From contig DHIR01000066.1 of NCBI GenBank assembly GCA_002403905.1, positions 1 to 11,679 of the forward strand: 11,679 nt of DNA, read 5' to 3'. This DNA is from Mucilaginibacter sp. UBA4741. GTDB taxonomy: Bacteria; Bacteroidota; Bacteroidia; Sphingobacteriales; Sphingobacteriaceae. Shown piece by piece: positions 6,397 to 11,679 of this stretch. A program made the position numbers and the translations under genes. The notes beneath the pieces were generated by a model. It did no database searches, was not told the origin of the DNA, and was given only the letters and a program-made list of their open reading frames with translations. Numbering within the stretch: position 1 is the stretch's first letter; every line of letters starts with the position of its first letter.

Positions 6397-7173
6397 TTAT
6401 CTAAAAAAATAATATACTATCGGCATAAGGGCAAATCCGGCAGGAATAATTACCGCGAAGAACCAGGTGCCGATAAACTTGACCACGGGTGTATACTTTC
6501 GATGTGTCCACCCCAGCGTTTGAAACGCGCTCTGGAAACCATGCAGCAAGTGGAACGCCAGCGTACCCATTGCAATTACATACAGTATTAAATACCAGAC
6601 GTTATGAAAGCTGGTTGATACCAAAGTATGTATATCCTTAACGCGTACTATCTCTACGTCATTTGCTGTTGTTGATGAATGCTCAAATGTTGGGTCGACA
6701 GGGACAAAATCGGTAACGGTGGTTTGGTTGGTTAGCACGTCTGTGCGATACTCTTTGTAGCCAACACTATGGGTAAATTTGTATTTGTACCAAAAATCGC
6801 CCATGTGTATAACAATGAACAAGAAAAGGATTGAACCTAACAGCCCCATGTTTTTTGACGACCATGATGCCGGAGCCTTGTTCTGTGATGCATAAGCCAC
6901 CGGTCGGGCCTTGCGGTTTTTTAGCGTTAGTACCAATCCGTAAAGCGCGTGTACCAGTATACATGCGTACAGCAAATAGGCTACAACCTTTATCGGCGGG
7001 AAATGCGTCAAAAAATTGGCATACACGTTAAACCCATACCCCTGGTCATCTTTAAATAAAAACAGGTTGCCGCCTAAATGCACTATAATAAAGGTGCATA
7101 AAAACAAGCCCGTTAAAGCCATAATAAGCTTTTTGCCCAGCGATGAGTTAAAGGTTTGTTTAATTTCGCTCAT
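6397..7173 (-). CDS. sdhC: Succinate dehydrogenase cytochrome b subunit, b558 family
   Basis: This 258-residue membrane anchor has five predicted helices (about residues 15-40, 62-83, 109-129, 192-213 and 230-256), as in single-subunit, dihaem SdhC/FrdC proteins of Bacteroidota and Bacillus. Histidines suited to bind two b haems lie in the helices: H32, H75, H123 and H208 or H211. It anchors SdhA-SdhB and passes electrons to or from menaquinone (family knowledge). The loop between helices 3 and 4 (about 130-188) is long and polar, with a threonine/valine/aspartate-rich stretch; family members are, as I recall, nearer 200-235 residues. It is the first gene of the operon, with a TACTTTTG box upstream and no Shine-Dalgarno sequence. 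Confidence 0.94.
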   Translation of the reverse strand: MSEIKQTFNSSLGKKLIMALTGLFLCTFIIVHLGGNLFLFKDDQGYGFNVYANFLTHFPPIKVVAYLLYACILVHALYGLVLTLKNRKARPVAYASQNKAPASWSSKNMGLLGSILFLFIVIHMGDFWYKYKFTHSVGYKEYRTDVLTNQTTVTDFVPVDPTFEHSSTTANDVEIVRVKDIHTLVSTSFHNVWYLILYVIAMGTLAFHLLHGFQSAFQTLGWTHRKYTPVVKFIGTWFFAVIIPAGFALMPIVYYFFR

Positions 7174-7199
7174 TATTTTATTGTAAATAAATATTTACG

Positions 7200-7207
7200 C
7201 AAAAGTA
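7200..7207 (-). promoter_or_regulatory. Candidate -7 element of the sdhCAB operon
   Basis: On the minus strand TACTTTTG matches TAnnTTTG exactly, 26 nt upstream of the sdhC ATG. No TTG lies at the standard distance; the nearest is only about 12 nt upstream of the box. A 15-bp palindrome (7205-7219) overlaps it. Confidence 0.45.
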
Positions 7208-7219
7208 TTTATTAAATAC
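7205..7219. promoter_or_regulatory. 15-bp palindrome overlapping the sdhC promoter box
   Basis: GTATTTA-T-TAAATAC is a perfect inverted repeat with one central base. It overlaps the upstream edge of the candidate sdhC -7 box by three bases, in the 7174-7369 divergent spacer. Position and symmetry fit a repressor operator, but AT-rich palindromes also arise by chance. Confidence 0.4.
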
Positions 7220-7315
7220 CAAAACATATAAATGCTTTTTAGTAAATAGCGGGCAATTAGCTATTTAGAAACAATCTAAAAGGAATTGATTTTAATTAAA
7301 AACTTAGTGTGTTTT

Positions 7316-7345
7316 TTGCGTTTAATAGTAATTATATTACTTTAG
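7316..7345 (+). promoter_or_regulatory. Candidate promoter of the first lipoprotein gene
   Basis: TTG (7316-7318), a 19-nt spacer and TACTTTAG (7338-7345) match seven of eight bases of TAnnTTTG with ideal spacing. The predicted start of transcription is near 7350, leaving a leader of 10-20 nt without a Shine-Dalgarno sequence. Confidence 0.5.
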
Positions 7346-7369
7346 TGGTGCCAACTCCCTATGTCAAAA

Positions 7370-8509
7370 ATGAAATACATTTGCTTTATTCTCCTTGCGA
7401 TAACATTTGCCGGTTGCAAGCGCACGCAGGGTGATATTGAAATTACCGGTACCGCCCCCGGCGTAACCTATGGGAATGTTATTATAAGGGATCTGGCAAA
7501 CAACAATGTTTTCAGAACGGATATTGAAGCAGGGAAGTTTAAATTCAAAGAGTATCTGCAGTATTCGGGCTACTACAAAATGCTTTATGCATCTAAAGCC
7601 ACAAAAGGCAGCAACCGCGAGGTAGAGCTGTATCTTGAACCGGGCACCTATACCATCAACATAGACCAAGATAGAATAAACGATTACCCACGTGTTACCT
7701 CATCATCGCAAATGCAAACCCAGCTATCAGCCTATTACGCTATTAATGACACGCTGGTACACCAAGTGCGTCAAAAAGTAGTTGCCATAAACCAGCAAAT
7801 ACAAAAAATGGATGATGGGAACATACGGTCGTCTGCCGAAACCGATAAACTTAGTAAAATGCAAGCCGAAGAGCTGAGAACTAACCAGGTTGATCAGTTA
7901 AGCGTTTTTACTGCCTTTATGGTTAAATTTCCTGATAATGAGGTAGCCGCACACCTAATGACCCACATGGATTACCAGGATGACCCGGTGGCTTTTTACA
8001 GACTGTTTACCCGGTTTAGTAATGCCGCTAAAAACAGCGATGAAGGCCAGGTACTTGAAGGAAAGTTAAAAGAGTTAAGTAAACTGGCCCCGGGCGGTAC
8101 CGCGCCGGCCATTGCAGGCACTACGCCCGATGGTAAGGAAGTGAATATTAAAGCCATGAACAAAAAGCTGATACTGCTTGATTTTTGGAGATCAACCAAT
8201 GGCACAAGCCGCGATAATCATGAGCAAATAATTAGCCAGTTATTACAGCTAACTCCTAAAGGGTTTGATGTGGTAAGCGTATCATTTGACACCGATAAAG
8301 ATAAATGGCTGGCCGCTATAGATCGCGATAAGATGAAATGGACACAGGTATCAGATCTTAAAGGTGACGACTCGCCAAACGGGCCAAGCTGGGGTATAAA
8401 AAGCATACCGGCTTATTACCTGGTAGATGGGCAGGGGCTTATTATTGAACGTGTTGTTGATTTTGCCGATGTGCCTGCCGCCGTTGATAATTATTTTAAA
8501 CATCATTAA
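7370..8509 (+). CDS. DUF4369/thioredoxin-like lipoprotein lacking CxxC (copy 1)
   Basis: This 379-residue lipoprotein has a signal of 15 residues ending in the lipobox FAGC (C16). Residues about 20-110 look like the beta-rich DUF4369 domain (ITGTAPGVTYGNVIIRDL, then ELYLEPGTYTINID). A helical, charged linker follows. From about 235 there is a TlpA/AhpC-like thioredoxin fold (APAIAGTTPDGKEV, then KLILLDFW, then GFDVVSVSFD, then the cis-proline segment SIPAYYLVDGQG). The active-site position reads FWRSTNGTSR: the two catalytic cysteines are N277 and S280, so it cannot do disulfide exchange. No other cysteine occurs in the mature protein besides the lipidated one. The start at 7370 is chosen because the paralogue downstream begins with the same MKYI; ATG 7361 is possible. 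Likely envelope-anchored; substrate unknown. Confidence 0.85.
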   Translation: MKYICFILLAITFAGCKRTQGDIEITGTAPGVTYGNVIIRDLANNNVFRTDIEAGKFKFKEYLQYSGYYKMLYASKATKGSNREVELYLEPGTYTINIDQDRINDYPRVTSSSQMQTQLSAYYAINDTLVHQVRQKVVAINQQIQKMDDGNIRSSAETDKLSKMQAEELRTNQVDQLSVFTAFMVKFPDNEVAAHLMTHMDYQDDPVAFYRLFTRFSNAAKNSDEGQVLEGKLKELSKLAPGGTAPAIAGTTPDGKEVNIKAMNKKLILLDFWRSTNGTSRDNHEQIISQLLQLTPKGFDVVSVSFDTDKDKWLAAIDRDKMKWTQVSDLKGDDSPNGPSWGIKSIPAYYLVDGQGLIIERVVDFADVPAAVDNYFKHH

Positions 8510-8566
8510 ATTCTTATTTTAGGTGATTTTATGGTAGGTTAGTAATACCAATTAACCTTTTTCACC

Positions 8567-9700
8567 ATGAAATACATTTACCTGTTTTTTGTTGTTTTTA
8601 CATTTGCCGGCTGTACCGGTAGTAGTATAGAGATAACCGGCATAGCAAGCGGTCTTACCGAAGGTACTGTAACTTTAAAAGACGGGGAAGGAGAAATCTT
8701 GTCGGGTGTTAATATCATTAACGGTAAGTTCCATATCGATAAAACCTGGTTAAAGTATTCGTATTACGGTACCATAATGGTATCGCAAGCGGGCAAAGAC
8801 GGTAAAGATTTTGAGCTTTATCTTGAGCCGAGCCAATACACCATTATATTAGATAAAAACAGTTTAAACTATTATCCAAAGATTACCTCAAATTCAAACA
8901 TACAAAACCAGTTATCAACTTATCATCAATTGTATGAAAGCATGAGGGATGCCGCCCAACAAAGGCAGGATGCACTTGACGAAAAATATAAAATCGCTGT
9001 AAAATCGTCAAAAAACTGGGATAACAACACCACTATTATAGCTAACCAATTGCAAATCGCGCAAGTAAAAACCTCAAACATCAACCCGGTGGTTTTGGCG
9101 GTTTATGTAGATAAATATCCCGAAAATGAAATAGCGGCGCATATAATGCACGGACTTGATTTTGAGGGCGACCCAGCTGGTTATTATGCTATTTATAAAA
9201 CATTTAGCCCATCACAAAAAAACACCGATGAAGGAAAAGAAATAGGCGAAAGGCTAAGCGCGATCATTAAACTAAAACCGGGCGCACTGGCGCCGGAAAT
9301 TGCGGGCACCATGCCCGATGGCAAGCCCGTTGATCTAAAAGCCTTGAATAAAAAGTTGATCCTGATAGAATTTTGGAAGGCAGCGAATTACAAAAGCCGT
9401 ATAAACCACCAGGTTATGATCAATAAACCGCCACCCTTTATGACGAATAAAGAATTAGGTATTGTAAGTATATCCTTCGATAAAAAGCGCGATTGGTGGC
9501 TGGGATCAATGCGGGATGATAAACTAACGTGGACACAGGTTTCGGATCTGAAAGGGATCGACTCGCCCAATATGAATAACTGGGGTATTGAGGATTTGCC
9601 AACTTATTATTTACTGGATGGCACCGGTCATATTTTAGAACGAGATGTATCCTTTAACCAGATCACATCCAAAGTTGACTATTACCTGGCGCACCATTAG
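8567..9700 (+). CDS. DUF4369/thioredoxin-like lipoprotein lacking CxxC (copy 2)
   Basis: This 377-residue paralogue of the preceding gene is separated from it by 57 nt. It has the same architecture: a lipoprotein signal (MKYIYLFFVVFTFAGC, C16), the DUF4369-like domain (GTVTLKDGEG, then ELYLEPSQYTIILDK), a helical linker, and a thioredoxin-like domain with APEIAGTMPDGKPVDLKALN, KLILIEFW and DLPTYYLLDGTG. The active site reads FWKAANYKSR, so N274 and S277 replace both cysteines, as in copy 1. WTQVSDLKG, DSPN and the final HH are shared with copy 1. The lipobox cysteine is the only cysteine in the protein. The pair is a tandem duplication, probably co-transcribed. Retention of the same NxxS after divergence suggests a structural or ligand-binding role. 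Its stop overlaps the stop of the convergent pdeM-like gene. Confidence 0.87.
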   Translation: MKYIYLFFVVFTFAGCTGSSIEITGIASGLTEGTVTLKDGEGEILSGVNIINGKFHIDKTWLKYSYYGTIMVSQAGKDGKDFELYLEPSQYTIILDKNSLNYYPKITSNSNIQNQLSTYHQLYESMRDAAQQRQDALDEKYKIAVKSSKNWDNNTTIIANQLQIAQVKTSNINPVVLAVYVDKYPENEIAAHIMHGLDFEGDPAGYYAIYKTFSPSQKNTDEGKEIGERLSAIIKLKPGALAPEIAGTMPDGKPVDLKALNKKLILIEFWKAANYKSRINHQVMINKPPPFMTNKELGIVSISFDKKRDWWLGSMRDDKLTWTQVSDLKGIDSPNMNNWGIEDLPTYYLLDGTGHILERDVSFNQITSKVDYYLAHH

Positions 9701-10362
9701 GCGATAGCCATTACTTTATCTTTTAACACGGCAAAAATACGATCAGTTTTTAAACTGCGGATTGCTACGCGGCCGGTAAACTTTCCAAATGATGGCAGGA
9801 TGCCCTGATTTTTGCTAAACGCGAAACAGGGCAAAGTTACACCCTGCCGCCCTTTACCTTTTAGACTGATTCCCGGATGAATATGCCCGCAAAAAACATA
9901 ACCATTTAACTTATCCAATTCTTCTTCGCTTTGCGGATGATGTAACATCAGGAACGGCCCTATTAAAAGCGAATCATGCAAACCGATATTCAATTGGTGG
10001 TAATGGTCGTCATGCACAATATCGTGATTGCCGCGTATTAGTATAATTTCCAGTTTGGGGAATTGCTGCCGCCATAGCTTGAACCAGTCCCAATCGGCGT
10101 TCATATCGCTATGGAAAAGATCGCCCAGGAACACTATTTTTTCGGGGCGATACTCATCAATCAGGTCCGATAGTACTCCCAGATCACCCTGCTCCATATC
10201 CCTCGGCACCGCTATCCCCGCTTTGCGGAAATGGCCAACCTTGCCCAAGTGCACATCGGCAGCAATTAGTGTTTTTTGCTGTTGCCAGTAAATGGCGCGC
10301 TGCGGCAATAATAAAAGATCCTGGTTTAATAAAGTAAAAGGGGTAGCCGCACTTATTGTCAT
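9697..10362 (-). CDS. pdeM: PdeM-like metallophosphoesterase (ligase-associated DNA damage response family)
   Basis: This 221-residue calcineurin-like phosphoesterase carries all metal-ligand motifs: D36-V-H38 (ADVHLGK), GD81LFHS, GN112HD, H141-H142-P and GH160IH162. The order, the length and the DVHLGKVGHFRK and GHIHPG segments resemble the ligase-associated DNA damage response endonuclease PdeM, which normally lies beside an ATP-dependent DNA ligase, an Lhr-type helicase and an exonuclease. None of those genes is within this window, so here it stands alone, or its partners lie elsewhere. The substrate is likely DNA by family association. The stop TAA overlaps the TAG of the convergent lipoprotein gene by 4 nt in total, with no terminator between them. 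The start is ATG 10360-10362, with a weak TACTTTTA box upstream. Confidence 0.85.
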   Translation of the reverse strand: MTISAATPFTLLNQDLLLLPQRAIYWQQQKTLIAADVHLGKVGHFRKAGIAVPRDMEQGDLGVLSDLIDEYRPEKIVFLGDLFHSDMNADWDWFKLWRQQFPKLEIILIRGNHDIVHDDHYHQLNIGLHDSLLIGPFLMLHHPQSEEELDKLNGYVFCGHIHPGISLKGKGRQGVTLPCFAFSKNQGILPSFGKFTGRVAIRSLKTDRIFAVLKDKVMAIA

Positions 10363-10403
10363 AATTAGTGTAAAAGTAGTAAAACAGGAGATTATTGTAA
10401 AAG

Positions 10404-10420
10404 ATTAGTAAACCACTAAT
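10404..10420. repeat. Inverted repeat ATTAGT/ACTAAT in the divergent spacer
   Basis: A 6-bp perfect inverted repeat (10404-10409 and 10415-10420, 5-nt loop) lies between the pdeM-like gene and the divergent gene at 10503. It may be an operator; evidence is symmetry and position only. Confidence 0.3.
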
Positions 10421-10452
10421 ACTGTTGAATGATTTTGCAATCTCGTTTTTGC

Positions 10453-10460
10453 TATCTTAG
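10453..10460 (+). promoter_or_regulatory. Candidate -7 element for the 139-aa ORF
   Basis: TATCTTAG matches seven of eight bases of TAnnTTTG, 42 nt before the ATG at 10503. A TTG at 10435-10437 lies 15 nt upstream, slightly closer than usual. Confidence 0.35.
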
Positions 10461-10502
10461 TACAGATTTAAAGCCAAAGGTTAGATATCTAAATTTATCA
10501 AT

Positions 10503-10922
10503 ATGACAGTTAACGAAATTCTTACCGCAATAGGCTTTGTTGGCTTAGGGGGGCTACTTAAAAGCATCCTTGATTTCTTCATAGGCTCAAGAAAAGCTAA
10601 ACAAGATGCAAAACTAACATTTAAAGAGGTTCGCTATAAAGCTATTATTCTAATGAGTTACGCTCTTGTAAATTATGAAAAGGAAAAGACCATGCTTGTA
10701 GTCAATAGGCCAGATATCGCTTCAATAGACAGATTATTAAATGAACTACATGCTGAGTTTATAAATATGTTGTTATACGGATCAGATGAAGTTATTTTAA
10801 ATCTAAAAAAAAATATCGACCATCCTACCGCCGATACTTTAAATATCCTCGCTATAAAAATGCGCAAAGATTTGTATGGTATCACTACTTGGTTAAAGCC
10901 CAGTGCTTTAAAATTTGATTAA
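10503..10922 (+). CDS. Hypothetical protein with one N-terminal membrane segment
   Basis: I do not recognise this 139-residue protein with certainty. Residues about 6-27 (ILTAIGFVGLGGLLKSILDFF) form a hydrophobic, glycine-containing segment that could be a single membrane anchor. A basic stretch follows (GSRKAKQDAK), then about 100 residues that look all-helical with alternating charge, ending in KMRKDLYGITTWLKPSALKF. Similar small membrane-anchored helical proteins with a SDEVI-like motif (here GSDEVILNLKK) are recalled as common unknowns in many bacteria, including near defence genes. The gene is clearly more AT-rich than its left neighbours, which may mean later acquisition. It is flanked by a divergent pdeM-like gene and, downstream, by the RAYT element. 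The start ATG at 10503 has no Shine-Dalgarno sequence. Confidence 0.7.
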   Translation: MTVNEILTAIGFVGLGGLLKSILDFFIGSRKAKQDAKLTFKEVRYKAIILMSYALVNYEKEKTMLVVNRPDIASIDRLLNELHAEFINMLLYGSDEVILNLKKNIDHPTADTLNILAIKMRKDLYGITTWLKPSALKFD

Positions 10923-10936
10923 TAACAATTGTTATT
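10921..10936. repeat. 16-bp perfect palindrome at the end of the 139-aa ORF
   Basis: AATAACAATTGTTATT equals its own reverse complement and overlaps the stop codon. It is followed by only a few T residues, so at best it is a weak terminator-like hairpin or a protein-binding site. Confidence 0.5.
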
Positions 10937-10960
10937 TAGGCCCCATAATTCCGTATAAAA

Positions 10961-11052
10961 AAGAGCCATCGGCTCGACAAATTTTGTAGCAACGGATTTC
11001 AATCCGTTGAAGAAGACAAACCCGAGTAATGAGTGCCGTAGGCACGGCCCAT
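10961..11052 (+). repeat. Left arm: three REP-like hairpins
   Basis: Hairpin 1 is GAGCC-ATC-GGCTC (10963-10975). Hairpin 2 is CAACGGATT-TC-AATCCGTTG (10990-11009). Hairpin 3 is GTGCC-GTA-GGCAC (11033-11045), which can alternatively pair as GCCGT/ACGGC (11035-11048). The innermost hairpin ends 10 nt past the transposase stop. The linker between hairpins 2 and 3 is not conserved with the other arm. Confidence 0.8.
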
Positions 11053-11054
11053 AT

Positions 11055-11516
11055 TTAAATTAGGTCCTGAAAAATATACTGCTCATCATACTCCACTTTA
11101 AACCTCTGCAAAAACTCAAGATACTCTTCTTTAAATGTTTGTTTTTTATGGTGATCTTGCTGGTTTTGAATATATTTATAAACGCTATCAACCTGCGACT
11201 GGCTATAGGAAAACACGCCGTAGCCTTCCTGCCACTCAAAGCGTTGTGGAGTTAAAGAATGGTCATTGATGTACTTGGACGATTTTGCTTTCACTGTTTT
11301 CATTAGTTCTGAAACAGAAACCGCTGGCTTTAATCCAATGAGGCAATGTACATGATCTTCTACACCGTTAACAATAATAGTTTTGCAGCCTGCTTCGTTT
11401 ATTAAATTGCCAATAACACCAAAATTTTCAGGTTGCCAATCCTTTTTAATTATTGATTCCTTGTACTTAACAGCAAAGACTATTTGCAGGTATATTTGAT
11501 GATAGGTATTTGCCAT
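11055..11516 (-). CDS. REP-associated tyrosine transposase (RAYT), Y1/HUH family
   Basis: This 153-residue protein has the IS200/IS605-type Y1 transposase fold. It contains the HUH motif H55-V-H57 in VEDHVHCLIGL, the SELMKTVKAKSSKYIN helix, the typical WQEGYGVFSYSQSQ segment, and the catalytic tyrosine Y115 in YIQNQQDHH, with Q119 completing the metal site. Such enzymes cut single-stranded DNA at hairpins, forming a 5' phosphotyrosine link. RAYTs are usually single-copy, domesticated and linked to REP palindromes. All catalytic residues are present, so the enzyme should be active. Start is ATG 11514-11516; the 5' leader contains the GTGCC/GGCAC hairpin of the right arm. No accessory TnpB gene is adjacent. 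RAYT is preferred over IS200 because of the flanking palindromes. Confidence 0.9.
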   Translation of the reverse strand: MANTYHQIYLQIVFAVKYKESIIKKDWQPENFGVIGNLINEAGCKTIIVNGVEDHVHCLIGLKPAVSVSELMKTVKAKSSKYINDHSLTPQRFEWQEGYGVFSYSQSQVDSVYKYIQNQQDHHKKQTFKEEYLEFLQRFKVEYDEQYIFQDLI

Positions 11517-11528
11517 TTTGTTATTTAC

Positions 11529-11621
11529 ATGGGCCGTGCCTACGGCACTTGCTATTGCTTTTTCTTTTTTTTCAACGGATTAAAATCCGTTGCTACAACA
11601 TCGGTCGAGGCTCTGCCTCTT
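11529..11621 (-). repeat. Right arm: mirror copy of the three REP-like hairpins
   Basis: Given in plus-strand order: GTGCC-TAC-GGCAC (11536-11548), CAACGGATT-AA-AATCCGTTG (11573-11592) and GAGGC-TCT-GCCTC (11607-11619). Read as reverse complement, the arm matches the left arm hairpin by hairpin. The outer hairpin differs by a swapped base pair that keeps the stem, and the linker (A-rich on the minus strand) is different. Confidence 0.8.
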
Positions 11622-11679
11622 ATTTCGCTGAAGAGCGACTATGCTATTGGTCTCTAATTTAACGTGAGTTCGGGATAAG

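Larger units (their letters stand above)
10961..11621 (-). mobile_element. RAYT element: REP-like hairpins flanking a Y1 transposase
   Basis: The transposase gene (11055-11516) lies between two mirror-image arms, 10961-11052 and 11529-11621. Each arm carries, from outside inward, a GAGnC/GnCTC hairpin, a CAACGGATT/AATCCGTTG palindrome and a GTGCC/GGCAC hairpin. Inverted outer repeats around a REP-associated tyrosine transposase match the REPtron/BIME layout. The outer boundary is inferred from where arm similarity stops; no target duplication is expected for this transposase class. Confidence 0.75.

Noticed and set aside
10961..11621. IS200 insertion sequence with TnpB
   Set aside because: No TnpB-like ORF is present, and the multiple flanking palindromes fit a RAYT better than a classical IS200 end structure.
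11622..11679. Possible gene or repeat start at the right edge
   Set aside because: It contains only a short CGCT/AGCG hairpin (11626-11637) and no ORF; too little sequence to call.

Overview
The window looks like a chromosomal segment of a Bacteroidota bacterium, most likely Sphingobacteriaceae (Mucilaginibacter or Pedobacter type). The evidence is an sdhC-sdhA-sdhB cluster with a b558-type single membrane subunit, a carboxypeptidase-regulatory-like secreted protein, DUF4369/thioredoxin-like lipoproteins, a PdeM-type phosphoesterase, very few Shine-Dalgarno sequences, and several matches to the Bacteroidota promoter (TTG, about 19 nt, TAnnTTTG). The genus is inference.

Layout. (1) 1-800, minus strand, AT-rich: an apparent three-gene operon. 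It holds a 51-residue zinc-ribbon-like protein (645-800), a Nudix hydrolase (236-634) and an 81-residue ORF (4-249) that resembles only the N-terminus of large DUF3427-type helicase/nuclease proteins and stops at the window edge. (2) 1015-2268: a secreted protein with a carboxypeptidase-regulatory-like domain. (3) 2343-3345: a small toxin-antitoxin patch with an orphan MNT nucleotidyltransferase, then an antitoxin/PIN toxin pair with overlapping stop and start. (4) 3455-7173, minus strand: succinate dehydrogenase/fumarate reductase sdhC, sdhA, sdhB, ending at a good intrinsic terminator. A 154-nt sdhC-sdhA gap carries an imperfect 24-nt inverted repeat. (5) 7370-9700: two tandem paralogous lipoproteins whose thioredoxin-like domains have lost both active-site cysteines in the same way (CxxC to NxxS). 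(6) 9697-10362, minus strand: a PdeM-like metallophosphoesterase whose stop overlaps that of the second lipoprotein gene. (7) 10503-10922: an AT-rich unknown protein with one N-terminal hydrophobic segment. (8) 10961-11621: a REP-associated tyrosine transposase (RAYT) gene flanked on both sides by the same three hairpins in mirror order, with a compensatory base-pair change between the two copies of one hairpin.

How the parts work together. The sdh operon encodes one respiratory complex (flavoprotein, iron-sulfur protein, haem b membrane anchor) joining succinate/fumarate to the quinone pool. The antitoxin/PIN pair is a self-contained module. The RAYT and its hairpins form one element in which the protein is expected to recognise the flanking palindromes. 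The left-end operon looks like a partly eroded defence- or repair-type cassette. The most interesting items are the mirrored RAYT element, the NxxS lipoprotein pair, and the Nudix/zinc-ribbon/truncated-helicase operon.
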